Shown: positions 41,509 through 50,527 of the stretch, one piece after another
How the letters are laid out: each line of letters starts with the position of its first letter
How positions within the stretch are numbered: position 1 is the first letter of the stretch
From: an uncultured Prevotellaceae bacterium
Lineage (GTDB): Bacteria > Bacteroidota > Bacteroidia > Bacteroidales > Bacteroidaceae
NCBI GenBank assembly: GCA_900320045.1
Contig: ONQT01000002.1
Coordinates: forward strand, 1 to 64,000
Reading direction: 5' to 3'
DNA length: 64,000 nt
Position numbers and translations under genes: made by a program
The notes under the pieces: generated by a model
The model's input: the letters and a program-made list of their open reading frames with translations, nothing else
Database searches by the model: none
Told to the model about the DNA's origin: nothing

Positions 41509-42855
41509 ATGTTTGAGAACTTAAGTGACAGACTTGAACGGTCGTTCAAGATACTGAAAGGTGAGGGTAAAATCACCGAAATCAATGTGGCGGAGACGCT
41601 AAAGGACGTTCGCAAGGCACTGCTGGACGCTGATGTCAACTACAAGGTGGCCAAACAGTTTACTGACACCGTGAAACAGAAGGCGATGGGTATGAACGTG
41701 TTGACGGCCGTCAAACCCAGTCAGTTGATGGTGAAGATTGTGCACGACGAGCTGGCCGAGTTGATGGGTGGCAAGGCCGTGGAACTGAAGCTGGAGGGCA
41801 GACCTGCCATCGTGCTGATGTCCGGCTTGCAGGGCTCGGGTAAGACGACGTTCTCGGGTAAGCTGGCTAACCTGCTGAAGACGCGCGACCACAAGAATCC
41901 GCTGCTTGTGGCCTGCGACGTGTACCGTCCTGCTGCCATCCAGCAGTTGCATGTTGTAGGTGAGAGCGTTGGTGTTCCCGTCTATTCGGAACCCGACAAC
42001 AAGAACGTAGTGGAGATTGCCCAGAACGCTATCAAGGAGGCTAAGCAGAAGAACTATAATGTGGTCATCATCGATACTGCCGGTCGTCTGGCCGTAGACG
42101 AGGAGATGATGAACGAGATAGCTAATCTGAAAGAGGCTGTCAACCCTGACGAGACGCTATTCGTGGTGGACTCGATGACGGGTCAGGATGCAGTGAATAC
42201 GGCTAAGGAGTTTAACGACCGCCTGGACTTCGACGGTGTGGTGCTGACGAAGTTGGACGGTGACACCCGCGGCGGTGCTGCACTCTCCATCCGTACTGTC
42301 GTCACCAAGCCCATCAAGTTTGTAGGTACGGGCGAAAAGATGGAGGCGCTGGACGTGTTCCACCCCGACCGCATGGCCGACCGTATTCTGGGCATGGGCG
42401 ACATCGTGTCGCTCGTTGAGCGTGCCCAGCAGCAGTTCGACGAGGAGGAGGCGAAGCGACTGGAGAAGAAAATCCGTAAGAACAAGTTCGATTTCGACGA
42501 CTTCATGGGTCAGATTCAGCAAATCAAGAAGATGGGTAACATCAAGGATCTGGCGAGCATGATTCCCGGTGTCGGCAAGGCACTGAAAGATGTGGATATC
42601 GACGACAACGCCTTCAAGGGTATCGAAGCCATCATCAATTCAATGACTCCCAAGGAACGTGCCAATCCTGACATTATCAATCAAAGCCGCCGACTGCGCA
42701 TTGCAAATGGTAGCGGCACGAAAATTGAGGAGGTGAACCGACTGATGAAGCAGTTCGACCAGACTCGTAAGGTGATGCGTATGGTAGCTGGTGGCGGCAA
42801 CTCGAAGATGATGCAGATGGCTGCTGCTATGAAGGGCAAAATGCCGAAGTTCTAA
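41509..42855 (+). CDS. ffh: Signal recognition particle protein Ffh
   Basis: 448 residues; GTPase that targets membrane proteins to the translocon with SRP RNA and FtsY. N domain (~1-90), G domain with GLQGSGKTTFSGKLA, DTAGRLAVDEEM, TKLDGDTRGGAALSI, and a Met-rich M domain (~330-448) with SRRLRIANGSG. Full length. I looked for an SRP RNA gene in the flanking spacers and saw none. folD follows after 46 bases containing decayed TAGGGTCCCATAAG words. Confidence 0.98.
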   Translation: MFENLSDRLERSFKILKGEGKITEINVAETLKDVRKALLDADVNYKVAKQFTDTVKQKAMGMNVLTAVKPSQLMVKIVHDELAELMGGKAVELKLEGRPAIVLMSGLQGSGKTTFSGKLANLLKTRDHKNPLLVACDVYRPAAIQQLHVVGESVGVPVYSEPDNKNVVEIAQNAIKEAKQKNYNVVIIDTAGRLAVDEEMMNEIANLKEAVNPDETLFVVDSMTGQDAVNTAKEFNDRLDFDGVVLTKLDGDTRGGAALSIRTVVTKPIKFVGTGEKMEALDVFHPDRMADRILGMGDIVSLVERAQQQFDEEEAKRLEKKIRKNKFDFDDFMGQIQQIKKMGNIKDLASMIPGVGKALKDVDIDDNAFKGIEAIINSMTPKERANPDIINQSRRLRIANGSGTKIEEVNRLMKQFDQTRKVMRMVAGGGNSKMMQMAAAMKGKMPKF

Positions 42856-42864
42856 CAAAACCTA

Positions 42865-42893
42865 TAGGGTCCCATAAGACTATTAGACTTATA
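42865..42893. repeat. Decayed TAGGGTC/AGACTTAT repeat
   Basis: TAGGGTCCCATAAGACT and TTAGACTTATAAG words, related to the 9-bp ATGGGTCTA array at 7363-7416, fill the ffh-folD spacer. Confidence 0.5.
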
Positions 42894-42901
42894 AGAATAA
42901 T

Positions 42902-43780
42902 ATGCAACTGATTGACGGAAAGGCTACTGCCGCGGCCATCAAGGCGGAGATTAAACAAGAGGTAGAACAGATTGTTGCCAACGGCGGCAAACAGCCCCAT
43001 TTGGCGGCTGTGCTGGTGGGTCACGATGGTGGTTCGGAGACCTATGTGAAGAACAAGGTATTGGCCTGCGAGGCCTGCGGCTTCAAGTCGACCCTGATCC
43101 GCTACGAGGCCGACGTGACGGAGGAAGAGTTGCTGGCGTGTGTCGACAAACTGAACAAGGATGCCGATGTGGATGGATTCATCGTACAGCTGCCGTTACC
43201 CAAGCATATCGACGAGCAGAAGATTATCGAGGCTATCGACTACCGTAAAGATGTGGACGGATTCCATCCCATCAATGTGGGTCGTATGGCTATTGGTCTG
43301 CCTTGCTTTATCTCAGCTACTCCGTTGGGAATCATCACGTTGCTGAAGAGATACCATATTGAGACCAGCGGTAAGAAATGTGTCATCTTGGGTCGCTCGA
43401 ATATTGTGGGCAAGCCCATGGCACAGCTGATGATGCAGAAGCAGTATGGCGATGCTACGGTGACGGTCTGCCACTCTCGCTCCAAAACGCTGAAAGAGGA
43501 ATGTCGCACTGCCGACATCATTATAGCTGCTATCGGTCAGCCCGACTTCGTGACGGCCGATATGGTGAAACCGGGTGCTGTCATCGTAGACGTGGGTACT
43601 ACCCGTGTTCCTGATGTTACCCGCAAGAGCGGATTCCGACTGAACGGCGACGTGAAGTTTGACGAGGTAGCTGAGAAGTGTTCGTTCATCACGCCTGTTC
43701 CGGGTGGGGTAGGACCGATGACTATCTGCTCGCTGATGAAGAATACGCTGGCAGCAGGAAAGAAGGAGTATTATAAGTGA
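42902..43780 (+). CDS. folD: Bifunctional methylene-THF dehydrogenase / methenyl-THF cyclohydrolase
   Basis: 292 residues; interconverts C1-tetrahydrofolates. Seen: [17 protein letters not shown] with the catalytic Lys, [36 protein letters not shown] (Rossmann loop), VDVGTTRV, and [12 protein letters not shown]. Slightly longer than the E. coli enzyme owing to small loops. A small TPR gene is coupled downstream. Confidence 0.97.
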   Translation: MQLIDGKATAAAIKAEIKQEVEQIVANGGKQPHLAAVLVGHDGGSETYVKNKVLACEACGFKSTLIRYEADVTEEELLACVDKLNKDADVDGFIVQLPLPKHIDEQKIIEAIDYRKDVDGFHPINVGRMAIGLPCFISATPLGIITLLKRYHIETSGKKCVILGRSNIVGKPMAQLMMQKQYGDATVTVCHSRSKTLKEECRTADIIIAAIGQPDFVTADMVKPGAVIVDVGTTRVPDVTRKSGFRLNGDVKFDEVAEKCSFITPVPGGVGPMTICSLMKNTLAAGKKEYYK

Positions 43781-43788
43781 TATTTGAT

Positions 43789-43968
43789 ATGACTGCGCAG
43801 GAATGGTATCAGCAGGGCAATGTCTGGCGGAAGCAGGGACAGTGGCATGAAGCCATTAACTGCTACCTGCAGGCGATAGAACTCGACCCCGACAGTCCTG
43901 CCGTCGAAGCCAAGCGTATGTTGGATGACATCTTGGCTTTCTATAACAAGGATGCCTATAATCCCTAA
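43789..43968 (+). CDS. Single-TPR small protein
   Basis: 59 residues holding one full TPR unit (WYQQGNVWRKQGQWHEAINCYLQAIELDPDS) plus a capping helix. Function unknown. ATG 43789 is 8 bases after the folD stop; a GTG at 43777 overlapping the folD stop is an alternative. Its TAA overlaps the convergent coaBC stop by 3 bases. Confidence 0.75.
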   Translation: MTAQEWYQQGNVWRKQGQWHEAINCYLQAIELDPDSPAVEAKRMLDDILAFYNKDAYNP

Positions 43969-45221
43969 AGTCTTTGGACTAATTCGTCGATGATGTCTGC
44001 TGCGACGGCTTGCTTGCTTTTCTTCTCGTAATCCTTTTGGCCGTCATGCGAGATGATGCTAATCTGGTTCTCGTCCGACTGGAAGCACGTTCCTTTGTTC
44101 TGCAATGAGTTCAGAACGATGAAGTCCAAGTTCTTTTTTTTCAGTTTTTTGTGAGCGTTGGCCTCCTCGTCGTTGGTCTCTAATGCGAAGCCAACGAGCA
44201 ACTGGTTCTCTTTCTTCATTTTTCCCAAGGCGGCAGCAATGTCTGGATTGGGTTTCAGGCGGATGATGAGGTCGTCGCCTTCGCGCTTGATCTTCTTTGT
44301 GGCCTGCTGTTCAGGACGGAAGTCGGCCACCGCGGCGCAAAGTATGGCGGCATCCATCTGGGGGAAAACCTCCGTAGCGGCCTTGTACATCTCATCGCAC
44401 GACTCGACATCGATGCGATTTACAATTTGACGATTTTCAATTGACAATTGACAATTGACGGGGCCAGCGATAAGCGTCACCTCAGCACCGCGTCGGGCAC
44501 ACTCCTCAGCGAGGGCGAAGCCCATCTTACCACTGCTATAGTTGCCGATAAAGCGCACGGGGTCAATCTTCTCGTGTGTCGGTCCGGCCGTGATGAGGAT
44601 TTTCTTAGAGGTGAGGGGAGAGACCTCGTTACGGCCCTCTCCCAAAGAGAGGGAGCGAGAGACGGGAGAAGTGCCTTGAGCATCGAAGAAATGATCGAGG
44701 TACTCCACAATCTTCTCGGGTTCTTCCATACGACCCTTGCCCTCCAGTCCGGAAGCCAGGAAACCGCTCTGCGGCTCAATGATGTGGTTGCCGAAACTGC
44801 GCAGACTTTCCATGTTCTGCTGCGTCGTGCGGTGCTGGTACATGTCTAGATCCATCGCAGGAGCAATGAAGACGGGAGCCTTCATCGACAAGTAGGTCGT
44901 CACAAGCATGTTGTCAGCCACACCGTGTGCCATCTTGCCCAATGTGGACGCTGTGCAGGGTGCGATGAGCATGGCGTCGGCCCACAGGCCGAGCTTGACG
45001 TGCGAATGCCATGTGCCGTCGCGCTGCGAGAAGAACTCGCAGACAACGGGCTTCTGGGTAAGGGCGGAGAGTGTGATGGGGGTGATAAACTCCTTGCCGG
45101 CAGGGGTGATAACCACCTGCACCTCGGCACCGGCCTTGACGAGGCCGCGGATGATGAAACAAGCCTTATAGGCTGCTATCGAACCTGTAATGCCTAAAAC
45201 GATTTTCTTTCCCTTGAGCAT
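43965..45221 (-). CDS. coaBC: Bifunctional CoaBC with two repeat-derived insertions
   Basis: 418 residues; joins phosphopantothenate to cysteine (CoaB) and decarboxylates the product (CoaC) in CoA synthesis. CoaC domain (~1-175): GITGSIAAYKA, APAMDLDMY. CoaB domain (~200-418): ILITAGPTHEKIDPVRFIGNYSSGKMGFALAEE. Residues ~180-197 between the domains (GTSPVSRSLSLGEGRNEVS) are encoded around a CCCTCTC/GAGAGGG hairpin, and residues ~255-266 (NCQLSIENRQIVN) around TTGACAATTGACAA repeats. I start at ATG 45221. Last gene of dnaN-exonuclease-coaBC. Confidence 0.96.
   Translation of the reverse strand: MLKGKKIVLGITGSIAAYKACFIIRGLVKAGAEVQVVITPAGKEFITPITLSALTQKPVVCEFFSQRDGTWHSHVKLGLWADAMLIAPCTASTLGKMAHGVADNMLVTTYLSMKAPVFIAPAMDLDMYQHRTTQQNMESLRSFGNHIIEPQSGFLASGLEGKGRMEEPEKIVEYLDHFFDAQGTSPVSRSLSLGEGRNEVSPLTSKKILITAGPTHEKIDPVRFIGNYSSGKMGFALAEECARRGAEVTLIAGPVNCQLSIENRQIVNRIDVESCDEMYKAATEVFPQMDAAILCAAVADFRPEQQATKKIKREGDDLIIRLKPNPDIAAALGKMKKENQLLVGFALETNDEEANAHKKLKKKNLDFIVLNSLQNKGTCFQSDENQISIISHDGQKDYEKKSKQAVAADIIDELVQRL
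44436..44460. repeat. TTGACAA tandem repeat inside coaBC
   Basis: CAATTGACAATTGACAATTG words, a common intergenic repeat type in this group (compare TCAATTGTCAATTA at ~46097), here read in frame in the CoaB domain loop. Confidence 0.7.
44635..44653. repeat. Hairpin repeat in the CoaC-CoaB linker
   Basis: CCCTCTC and GAGAGGG flank the 5-base loop CCAAA. The 7-bp stem and 5-base loop match the spacer hairpins at 16121-16161; read in frame as SLSLGEG. Confidence 0.75.
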
Positions 45222-45265
45222 GTACAATCATTTTTGGAAAAACGCGACTGAACCGCGTTTTACGA

Positions 45266-46093
45266 TCATTTCTGGGCTTCGCGAAGGCGGATGCGCGTCA
45301 GCACCTGCTTGGTGTTGTACGTGAAATCGCCGTTCAGAATCCAACTATAGTAACCTGGGTCGAAGCGCAGTACATCGGCTACGGGAAGACCCTTGTGCTT
45401 GCCGAAGTTGAATACCTCGGTGCGCACACCCTTGACGTCTGCCCATACGATACGACCAGCAAAGTCGACGTTGTCGTTGGTCTTCGAGAAGTCGGCCAGC
45501 ACCTGCATGTCGTTAGCCAACACGCGGTCGGTCGGGTCTTCGCCTAATGAGCGTTGGTGTTCCTCGGTGTAGCAGTCGAGCTCACCCATCAGCACACGGT
45601 AGGTTGCCTCCGTATCCTGATCGGCACGATGCGCCTCGAAGTCATCCTCCATGCGGCGCCCGCAGTAGAACTTATAGGCTGCTGCCAGATTGCGTCGCTC
45701 CATCTTGTGGAAGATGGTTTGGGCGTCAATGAGTCGGCACTTGGAGAAGTCGAAGTCAATGCCGGCGCGCAGAAATTCCTCGGCCAGCAGGGGCACGTCG
45801 AAGTGGTTGCTGTTGAAGCCCGCAATGTCACTGCCCGTAAACACCTCGCAGATCTTAGCTGCCAGCTGCTTGAAGGTGGGCTTGTCCTTGACGTCGTCAT
45901 TCGTAATGCCAGTCAACTGTGCCACCTCGTCGGGAATGGGCTTTTCGGGGTTAATGAGCTCGTTGCCGCGCACCTCGCGACCATCAGGGAACACCTTAAT
46001 ATAGGACAACTGGATGACGCGTTCCTTGACGATGTCAAGGCCCGTCGTCTCCAAGTCGAAAATTACCAGTGGTTTCTGAAGATTCAGTTTCAT
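45266..46093 (-). CDS. DEDDh 3'-5' exonuclease
   Basis: 275 residues of the DnaQ/epsilon family. Exo I FDLETTG, Exo II FNSNHFDVPLL, Exo III with HRADQDTEAT, giving the DEDDh set. The C-terminal ~90 residues (VFNFGKHKGLPVADVLRFDPGYYSWILNGDF) is a small extra domain often found in Bacteroidota copies. It lies 17 bases after dnaN on the same strand and 44 bases before coaBC; a role in replication proofreading or repair is plausible but not shown. Confidence 0.93.
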   Translation of the reverse strand: MKLNLQKPLVIFDLETTGLDIVKERVIQLSYIKVFPDGREVRGNELINPEKPIPDEVAQLTGITNDDVKDKPTFKQLAAKICEVFTGSDIAGFNSNHFDVPLLAEEFLRAGIDFDFSKCRLIDAQTIFHKMERRNLAAAYKFYCGRRMEDDFEAHRADQDTEATYRVLMGELDCYTEEHQRSLGEDPTDRVLANDMQVLADFSKTNDNVDFAGRIVWADVKGVRTEVFNFGKHKGLPVADVLRFDPGYYSWILNGDFTYNTKQVLTRIRLREAQK

Positions 46094-46110
46094 GAATTTT
46101 CAATTGTCAA

Positions 46111-47235
46111 TTAGTCGTTGATCAGCATGGGCATCATCAGCATGAGCACGTCCTGGTTCTCAGGCTGCTCGGAGGGCAACACGAGACCAGCGCGGCTGGG
46201 GTCTGCCAGCTGGATGATGACATCCTGGCAATCGAAGTTGCCCAGAATCTCGATGAATGACGAACCCTTGAAACCGATGCTCATGGGTTGACCGCTGTAG
46301 TTGCATGACAGGCGCTCGGTAGCAGTCTTCGAGAAGTCGTAGTCCTCGGCGTCTAACTGCAGCGTGCCTCCCTCTACGTGGAAGCGGATGAGGTTGCTGG
46401 AGTCGTTGGCAAAAGGCTGCACACGACGCAGGGCTGCCAAGAGTGCCAGACGGTCGACGGTGAGCTGGTTGGGGTTATTCTGTGGAATGACTGAGTTGTA
46501 GTTGGGATAGCGACCCTCGATAAGACGGCAGATGATTTCGCCGTCACCGTAATTGATCTGTGCATTGCGCTCGTCGAAACGGATAGTGATGTCGCCACCG
46601 TCCTTGCCCAATAGGTTCTTCAGCAGCGAAGCGGGCTTTTTGGGCAGGATGAACGATGCAGGCTGCTCGTTGTGGATGCTCAGCACCTTGTTGCGTACCA
46701 GTTTGTGGCCGTCACTGGCAACGATAGCCAGGCACTCGGGCGTGAGATCGAAGTAAATACCGTTCATCACGGGGCGCAACTCGTCTTGTGCCGTTGCAAA
46801 GAGCGAGCGGTTAATGTTCTCGGCAAGCAGGCTGTTGGAGATGACGATCTCGTTAGCAGCAAAGTTCAGGCCTTGCGGCTGGGGGAATTCATCGGCGTTC
46901 TCAACGGGCAGCGAGAACATACCGTTCTGATAAGAAATCTTGGCGATGTTTGTGGTTGGATCAACATCAAAGGTGATGGGCTGCTCTGAAAAACCCTTCA
47001 CGGCCTCCAAAAGGTCGTGGTTGCCGATGCAGAAACGCATGTCGCCATCGCTCTCGGTAAGGTCGAGCTGGGTTTTCATGACGTTCTCGCTGTCGGAAGC
47101 CGTTAGATACAACACGTTAGCGTGGATGTCAAACAGGAAATCGGCCAGGATAGGCAGTGAATTCTTGCTGTTAATAACTCTCGAAAGAGCATTGAGTTTG
47201 CTGCTAAGCGCAGTGCTGGAAACTGTAAATCTCAT
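46111..47235 (-). CDS. dnaN: DNA polymerase III beta sliding clamp
   Basis: 374 residues from MRFTVSSTALSSKLNALSRVI. Three-domain clamp that rings DNA and tethers the replicative polymerase. Seen: ILADFLFDI, RPVMNGIYFDL, VASDGHKLV, and C-terminal VLMLMMPMLI. The frame extends 25 codons upstream but without similarity and across the promoter. First gene of the leftward dnaN-exonuclease-coaBC unit. No oriC-like array is visible nearby, and dnaA is not here. Confidence 0.97.
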   Translation of the reverse strand: MRFTVSSTALSSKLNALSRVINSKNSLPILADFLFDIHANVLYLTASDSENVMKTQLDLTESDGDMRFCIGNHDLLEAVKGFSEQPITFDVDPTTNIAKISYQNGMFSLPVENADEFPQPQGLNFAANEIVISNSLLAENINRSLFATAQDELRPVMNGIYFDLTPECLAIVASDGHKLVRNKVLSIHNEQPASFILPKKPASLLKNLLGKDGGDITIRFDERNAQINYGDGEIICRLIEGRYPNYNSVIPQNNPNQLTVDRLALLAALRRVQPFANDSSNLIRFHVEGGTLQLDAEDYDFSKTATERLSCNYSGQPMSIGFKGSSFIEILGNFDCQDVIIQLADPSRAGLVLPSEQPENQDVLMLMMPMLIND

Positions 47236-47279
47236 GAGTATTTTTGTTTTTAAATTTGTCCGTATTGCGGTTTTGAGTA

Positions 47280-47287
47280 CAAAAATA
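47280..47287 (-). promoter_or_regulatory. -7 promoter element for dnaN
   Basis: TATTTTTG on the minus strand, 44 bases before the dnaN ATG. Confidence 0.55.
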
Positions 47288-47351
47288 CAAAAAGTCTTGC
47301 TCAATTGCAAAAATATTTTGGGAAAAATGCTCCTTTTTAAATAATTTTCCG

Positions 47352-47359
47352 TAATTTCG
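47352..47359 (+). promoter_or_regulatory. -7-like element for the DUF3127 gene
   Basis: TAATTTCG, one base off TAnnTTTG, 44 bases before the ATG; AT-rich leader follows. Confidence 0.5.
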
Positions 47360-47403
47360 CAGTCTGAAACGAAAAAACAACAATAAATAACGTATAAAAG
47401 ATT

Positions 47404-47823
47404 ATGGATTTAACAGGAAAAATCATTGCCGTGATGCAGCCGCGTAGTGGCGTCTCTCAACGTACAGGAAACTCATGGATGACACAAGAGTATGTGATGG
47501 AAGTCCCCGGTCAGTATCCCAAGAAGATGGTCTTCAATATCTTTGGCGAGGACCGTATTAAACAGTTTAACATTCAGATGGGCGAGGACGTAACCGTTTC
47601 GTTCGATATTGATGCCCGTGAGTTCAATGGTCGTTGGTATAATGACATTCGTGCCTACAATGTTCAGCGTGGTGTCGTTGCTCCCGCCGGAGCTCCCGTG
47701 GGTGCAGCTCCTGCTGCAGGTTCTCCCTTCCCCCCTCAGGTTGCTCCTCAAGATGCAGCATCTCCGTTCCCTCCTGCACAGGAACCGGCAGGTGAGGGTA
47801 GTGCAGACGATCTGCCCTTCTAA
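47404..47823 (+). CDS. DUF3127 OB-fold protein with SSB-like C-terminal tip
   Basis: 139 residues. The N-terminal ~95 residues (TGKIIAVMQPRSGVSQRTGNSWMTQEYVMEV ... FNIFGEDRIKQF ... SFDIDAREFNGRWYNDIRAYNV) are the DUF3127 domain, an OB-like fold of unknown function in Bacteroidota. A Pro/Ala/Gly-rich disordered tail follows and the protein ends DDLPF. That is very close to the acidic tip of single-strand DNA-binding protein (DDDIPF) that recruits repair and replication proteins. Taken together it looks like an SSB-like DNA-binding protein; this is inference. Placed next to, and divergent from, dnaN. Confidence 0.85.
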   Translation: MDLTGKIIAVMQPRSGVSQRTGNSWMTQEYVMEVPGQYPKKMVFNIFGEDRIKQFNIQMGEDVTVSFDIDAREFNGRWYNDIRAYNVQRGVVAPAGAPVGAAPAAGSPFPPQVAPQDAASPFPPAQEPAGEGSADDLPF

Positions 47824-47868
47824 GGTGAAGCGTGAATCCTTCACGCGCGTACCTTATTTATATTTACA

Positions 47869-47900
47869 CAGCCGCATCATTTCGACAAATGGTGCGGCTG
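47869..47900 (+). terminator. Terminator after the DUF3127 gene
   Basis: 14-bp stem (47869-47882 with 47887-47900, one G-T pair) and loop CGAC, followed by TTGCTGTTGT. A smaller hairpin CGTGAA-TCC-TTCACG precedes it at 47831-47845. Confidence 0.75.
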
Positions 47901-47977
47901 TTGCTGTTGTAATACATTATTTCTGCCCGACGATGTTTTTTTTAGGTGAAAATAATGATTGTTTACGAAAAAATGTG

Positions 47978-47985
47978 TAACTTTG
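47978..47985 (+). promoter_or_regulatory. -7 promoter element for polysaccharide export genes
   Basis: TAACTTTG, 64 bases before the SLBB gene ATG. Confidence 0.7.
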
Positions 47986-48049
47986 CAGGCGCTATATGGG
48001 TTGCAAAGGACTGTTGTGCCCTCTCGTTAGGTGATAATTACATGAAATT

Positions 48050-50506
48050 ATGAAGAGAATATTTTCTATTTTGACGCTATTTGTGTTGTGTGTTGCCACT
48101 GTAAATGCACAAGCAGTAAGTGATGGTGCAGTAGTATCGAATGCAGTGAAGGCAAAACGTTCCGGACAGTCGGAGTCGCAGATTGCTTCATCGCTGCTCA
48201 AACAGGGTGCTACCCCCGATCAGTTGCAGCGTTTGCGTGGCCAGTATGCTAATCAAATTAGTAAGGCAGGTATGGATGCTGCCGTTGACAATGGATTGCG
48301 TGACGCCATAAACCGACAGCGTACCGATAATTCTGCTAGTGAACAACCTGCTGAGAAATTGGCTGGTGAAGTAACGCAGGATGAAGAACAAATCCTTAAC
48401 GCTCAAGAAGAAGATTTGTCGCAAGGGCCTTCCACCAATAAGGGAAATGCTAATGCCTTGAGCAGTGAGGTCTTTGGCCGCAACATCTTCAATAACCCCA
48501 ACCTGACTTTTGCACCCAATATGAACATTGCCACCCCCCAGAACTATGTGTTGGGGCCTGGTGATGTACTGGTGGTCGATATTTACGGCGGTTCTCAGGA
48601 AAACTTGAAACTGACCGTAAGCCCGGAAGGCGATGTCTACGTTCCCGAGTTTGGACCTATTCAGGTCAGTGGCCTGCAAATCGGTGCTGCTCAGAACCGC
48701 ATTCGCTCACGCTTGGGTAAGTTCTATCAGAGTTCGGACATCCGCATTACATTGGGGCAGACACGTTCCATACAGATCAACGTGCTGGGTGAGGTTCGAG
48801 TGCCTGGTACTTATACCTTGAGTTCACTATCTACTGTTTACCACGCTCTATATCGTGCAGGTGGTATCAGCGGTCTTGGAACTCTTCGTAATATCAAGGT
48901 TTTCCGTCAGGGCAAACTGCTGACGGTGGTCGATGTCTATGAATTCATTCTAAACGGCCGATTGGCAGGTAATGTACGCTTGGAAGATAACGACGTTATT
49001 CAGGTAGGCACCTACGATGCTTTGGTCAAGATTTCCGGACATGTGAAACGCCCGATGTTCTATGAACTGCGTAGTACGGAGAGCATTTCCACCCTGTTAA
49101 AGTATGCCGGTGGATTTGCCAGTGACGCCTTTAAGCAGACTGTCCGCGTGTATCGCAATACGGAGAAAATGAAGAACATCTACAATGTAGATGAGTTCGA
49201 CTTCTCGTCTTTTAAATTGCATGATGGCGACCAGGTGGGTGTGGAGGCTATCTACGACTTGTGGGAAAATATGGTTCAGATTAATGGTTCTGTAGGCCGT
49301 CCGGGTATGTATCAGCTTGGCGAGAAAGTGTATAGCGTAAGGACTTTGGTGGAGCGTGCAGAAGGTCTGACTCCCGATGCTATGACCAATCGTGCTGTGT
49401 TACGCCGCTTTAAACCCAACCGTACCCAGGAGGTAATCTCCATCAACCTGCAGGGCATTATGGACAGTACGGATGTTGATATTCCTCTGCAAAATGAGGA
49501 TGTGCTGTTTATCCCCACCATTCCCGAACACATGAACACACGCACCCTTACCATTCTGGGTGAGGTGGTTTTTCCCGGAACCTACGAGTATGCTGATAGC
49601 ATGACGATTGAGAACTTTATTCTTCAGGCAGGAGGCCTCACCGATGCAGCGTCGACTGCTAAAGTAGACGTGTCACGCATGTATCACGAGCCAGGCTCAA
49701 CGAATGCGGGTATGGAACTGAAGAAGACCTTCTCTTTCACTATCGACGATAAGTTCAATTTGTCCAACGACAAGAACTTCCTCTTGGAACCGTCAGACAT
49801 CGTGCAGGTTCGCCGCAGTCCGACATTCCAAGATCCAATTACCGTATCTGTTGATGGTGAGGTGCTGTTCCGTGGCGAATATACCATGGAACGTAAGAAC
49901 ATGCGTCTGACCGACTTGGTGAAGGCTGCCGGTGGTGTTGTTGAAGGTGCATATATTCGCGGTGCCCGCTTGGAGCGCCAGATGAGTCGTGATGAGCGCG
50001 CCCGAATCATGTCGGTTATCCGTATGGCTCGACAGAGTGGTGGCGATACTAGTGACTCCATCAGTTTGAATAAACTGGCACTGCGCACAACTTATACCGT
50101 TGGTATCTATCTAGATGAGGCTCTGAAGAATCCAGGTTCTACTCAGGATGTGGAGTTGCAGGACGGTGACAAACTGACCATTCCCCGTTTCAATCATACC
50201 GTACGTATCAGTGGTGACGTTAATACTCCCAATACCGTGGCTTTCGAGGAAGGAAAGGGGTACAAGTATTACATTGAGCAGTCTGGTGGCTTTGGTGAGC
50301 GCGCCAAGAAAAAGAATGCCTATATTGTCTATCAGAACGGAACGATGGCCATGGCCAAAAAGGGAAAGATTGAACCTGGCTGTGAGATTATCGTACCGAC
50401 GAAGGTCAAGAAAGACCCGGCTCACGTTCAGCAATGGATTGGTATTGGTACAGGATTGGCGTCAATCGGAACGATGTTCGCCACCATTGCACACCTTGTT
50501 AAGTAA
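48050..50506 (+). CDS. Polysaccharide export protein with multiple SLBB domains
   Basis: 818 residues. Signal peptide (~1-20). A helical region (~40-110, QSESQIASSLLKQGATPDQLQRLRGQYA), then the Wza-type Poly_export domain (YVLGPGDVLVVDIYGGSQENLKLTVSPEGDVYVPEFGPIQVSG), then about five SLBB/Poly_export repeats (VNVLGEVRVPGTYTLSS, VKISGHVKRPMFYEL, VQINGSVGRPGMYQL, LTILGEVVFPGTYEY, VSVDGEVLFRGEYTM). The C-terminus carries a hydrophobic segment. It forms the outer-membrane or periplasmic export channel for surface polysaccharide; a Wzz-type gene follows after 21 bases. Confidence 0.93.
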   Translation: MKRIFSILTLFVLCVATVNAQAVSDGAVVSNAVKAKRSGQSESQIASSLLKQGATPDQLQRLRGQYANQISKAGMDAAVDNGLRDAINRQRTDNSASEQPAEKLAGEVTQDEEQILNAQEEDLSQGPSTNKGNANALSSEVFGRNIFNNPNLTFAPNMNIATPQNYVLGPGDVLVVDIYGGSQENLKLTVSPEGDVYVPEFGPIQVSGLQIGAAQNRIRSRLGKFYQSSDIRITLGQTRSIQINVLGEVRVPGTYTLSSLSTVYHALYRAGGISGLGTLRNIKVFRQGKLLTVVDVYEFILNGRLAGNVRLEDNDVIQVGTYDALVKISGHVKRPMFYELRSTESISTLLKYAGGFASDAFKQTVRVYRNTEKMKNIYNVDEFDFSSFKLHDGDQVGVEAIYDLWENMVQINGSVGRPGMYQLGEKVYSVRTLVERAEGLTPDAMTNRAVLRRFKPNRTQEVISINLQGIMDSTDVDIPLQNEDVLFIPTIPEHMNTRTLTILGEVVFPGTYEYADSMTIENFILQAGGLTDAASTAKVDVSRMYHEPGSTNAGMELKKTFSFTIDDKFNLSNDKNFLLEPSDIVQVRRSPTFQDPITVSVDGEVLFRGEYTMERKNMRLTDLVKAAGGVVEGAYIRGARLERQMSRDERARIMSVIRMARQSGGDTSDSISLNKLALRTTYTVGIYLDEALKNPGSTQDVELQDGDKLTIPRFNHTVRISGDVNTPNTVAFEEGKGYKYYIEQSGGFGERAKKKNAYIVYQNGTMAMAKKGKIEPGCEIIVPTKVKKDPAHVQQWIGIGTGLASIGTMFATIAHLVK

Positions 50507-50527
50507 TGCATAAAGAATCATAACGTT

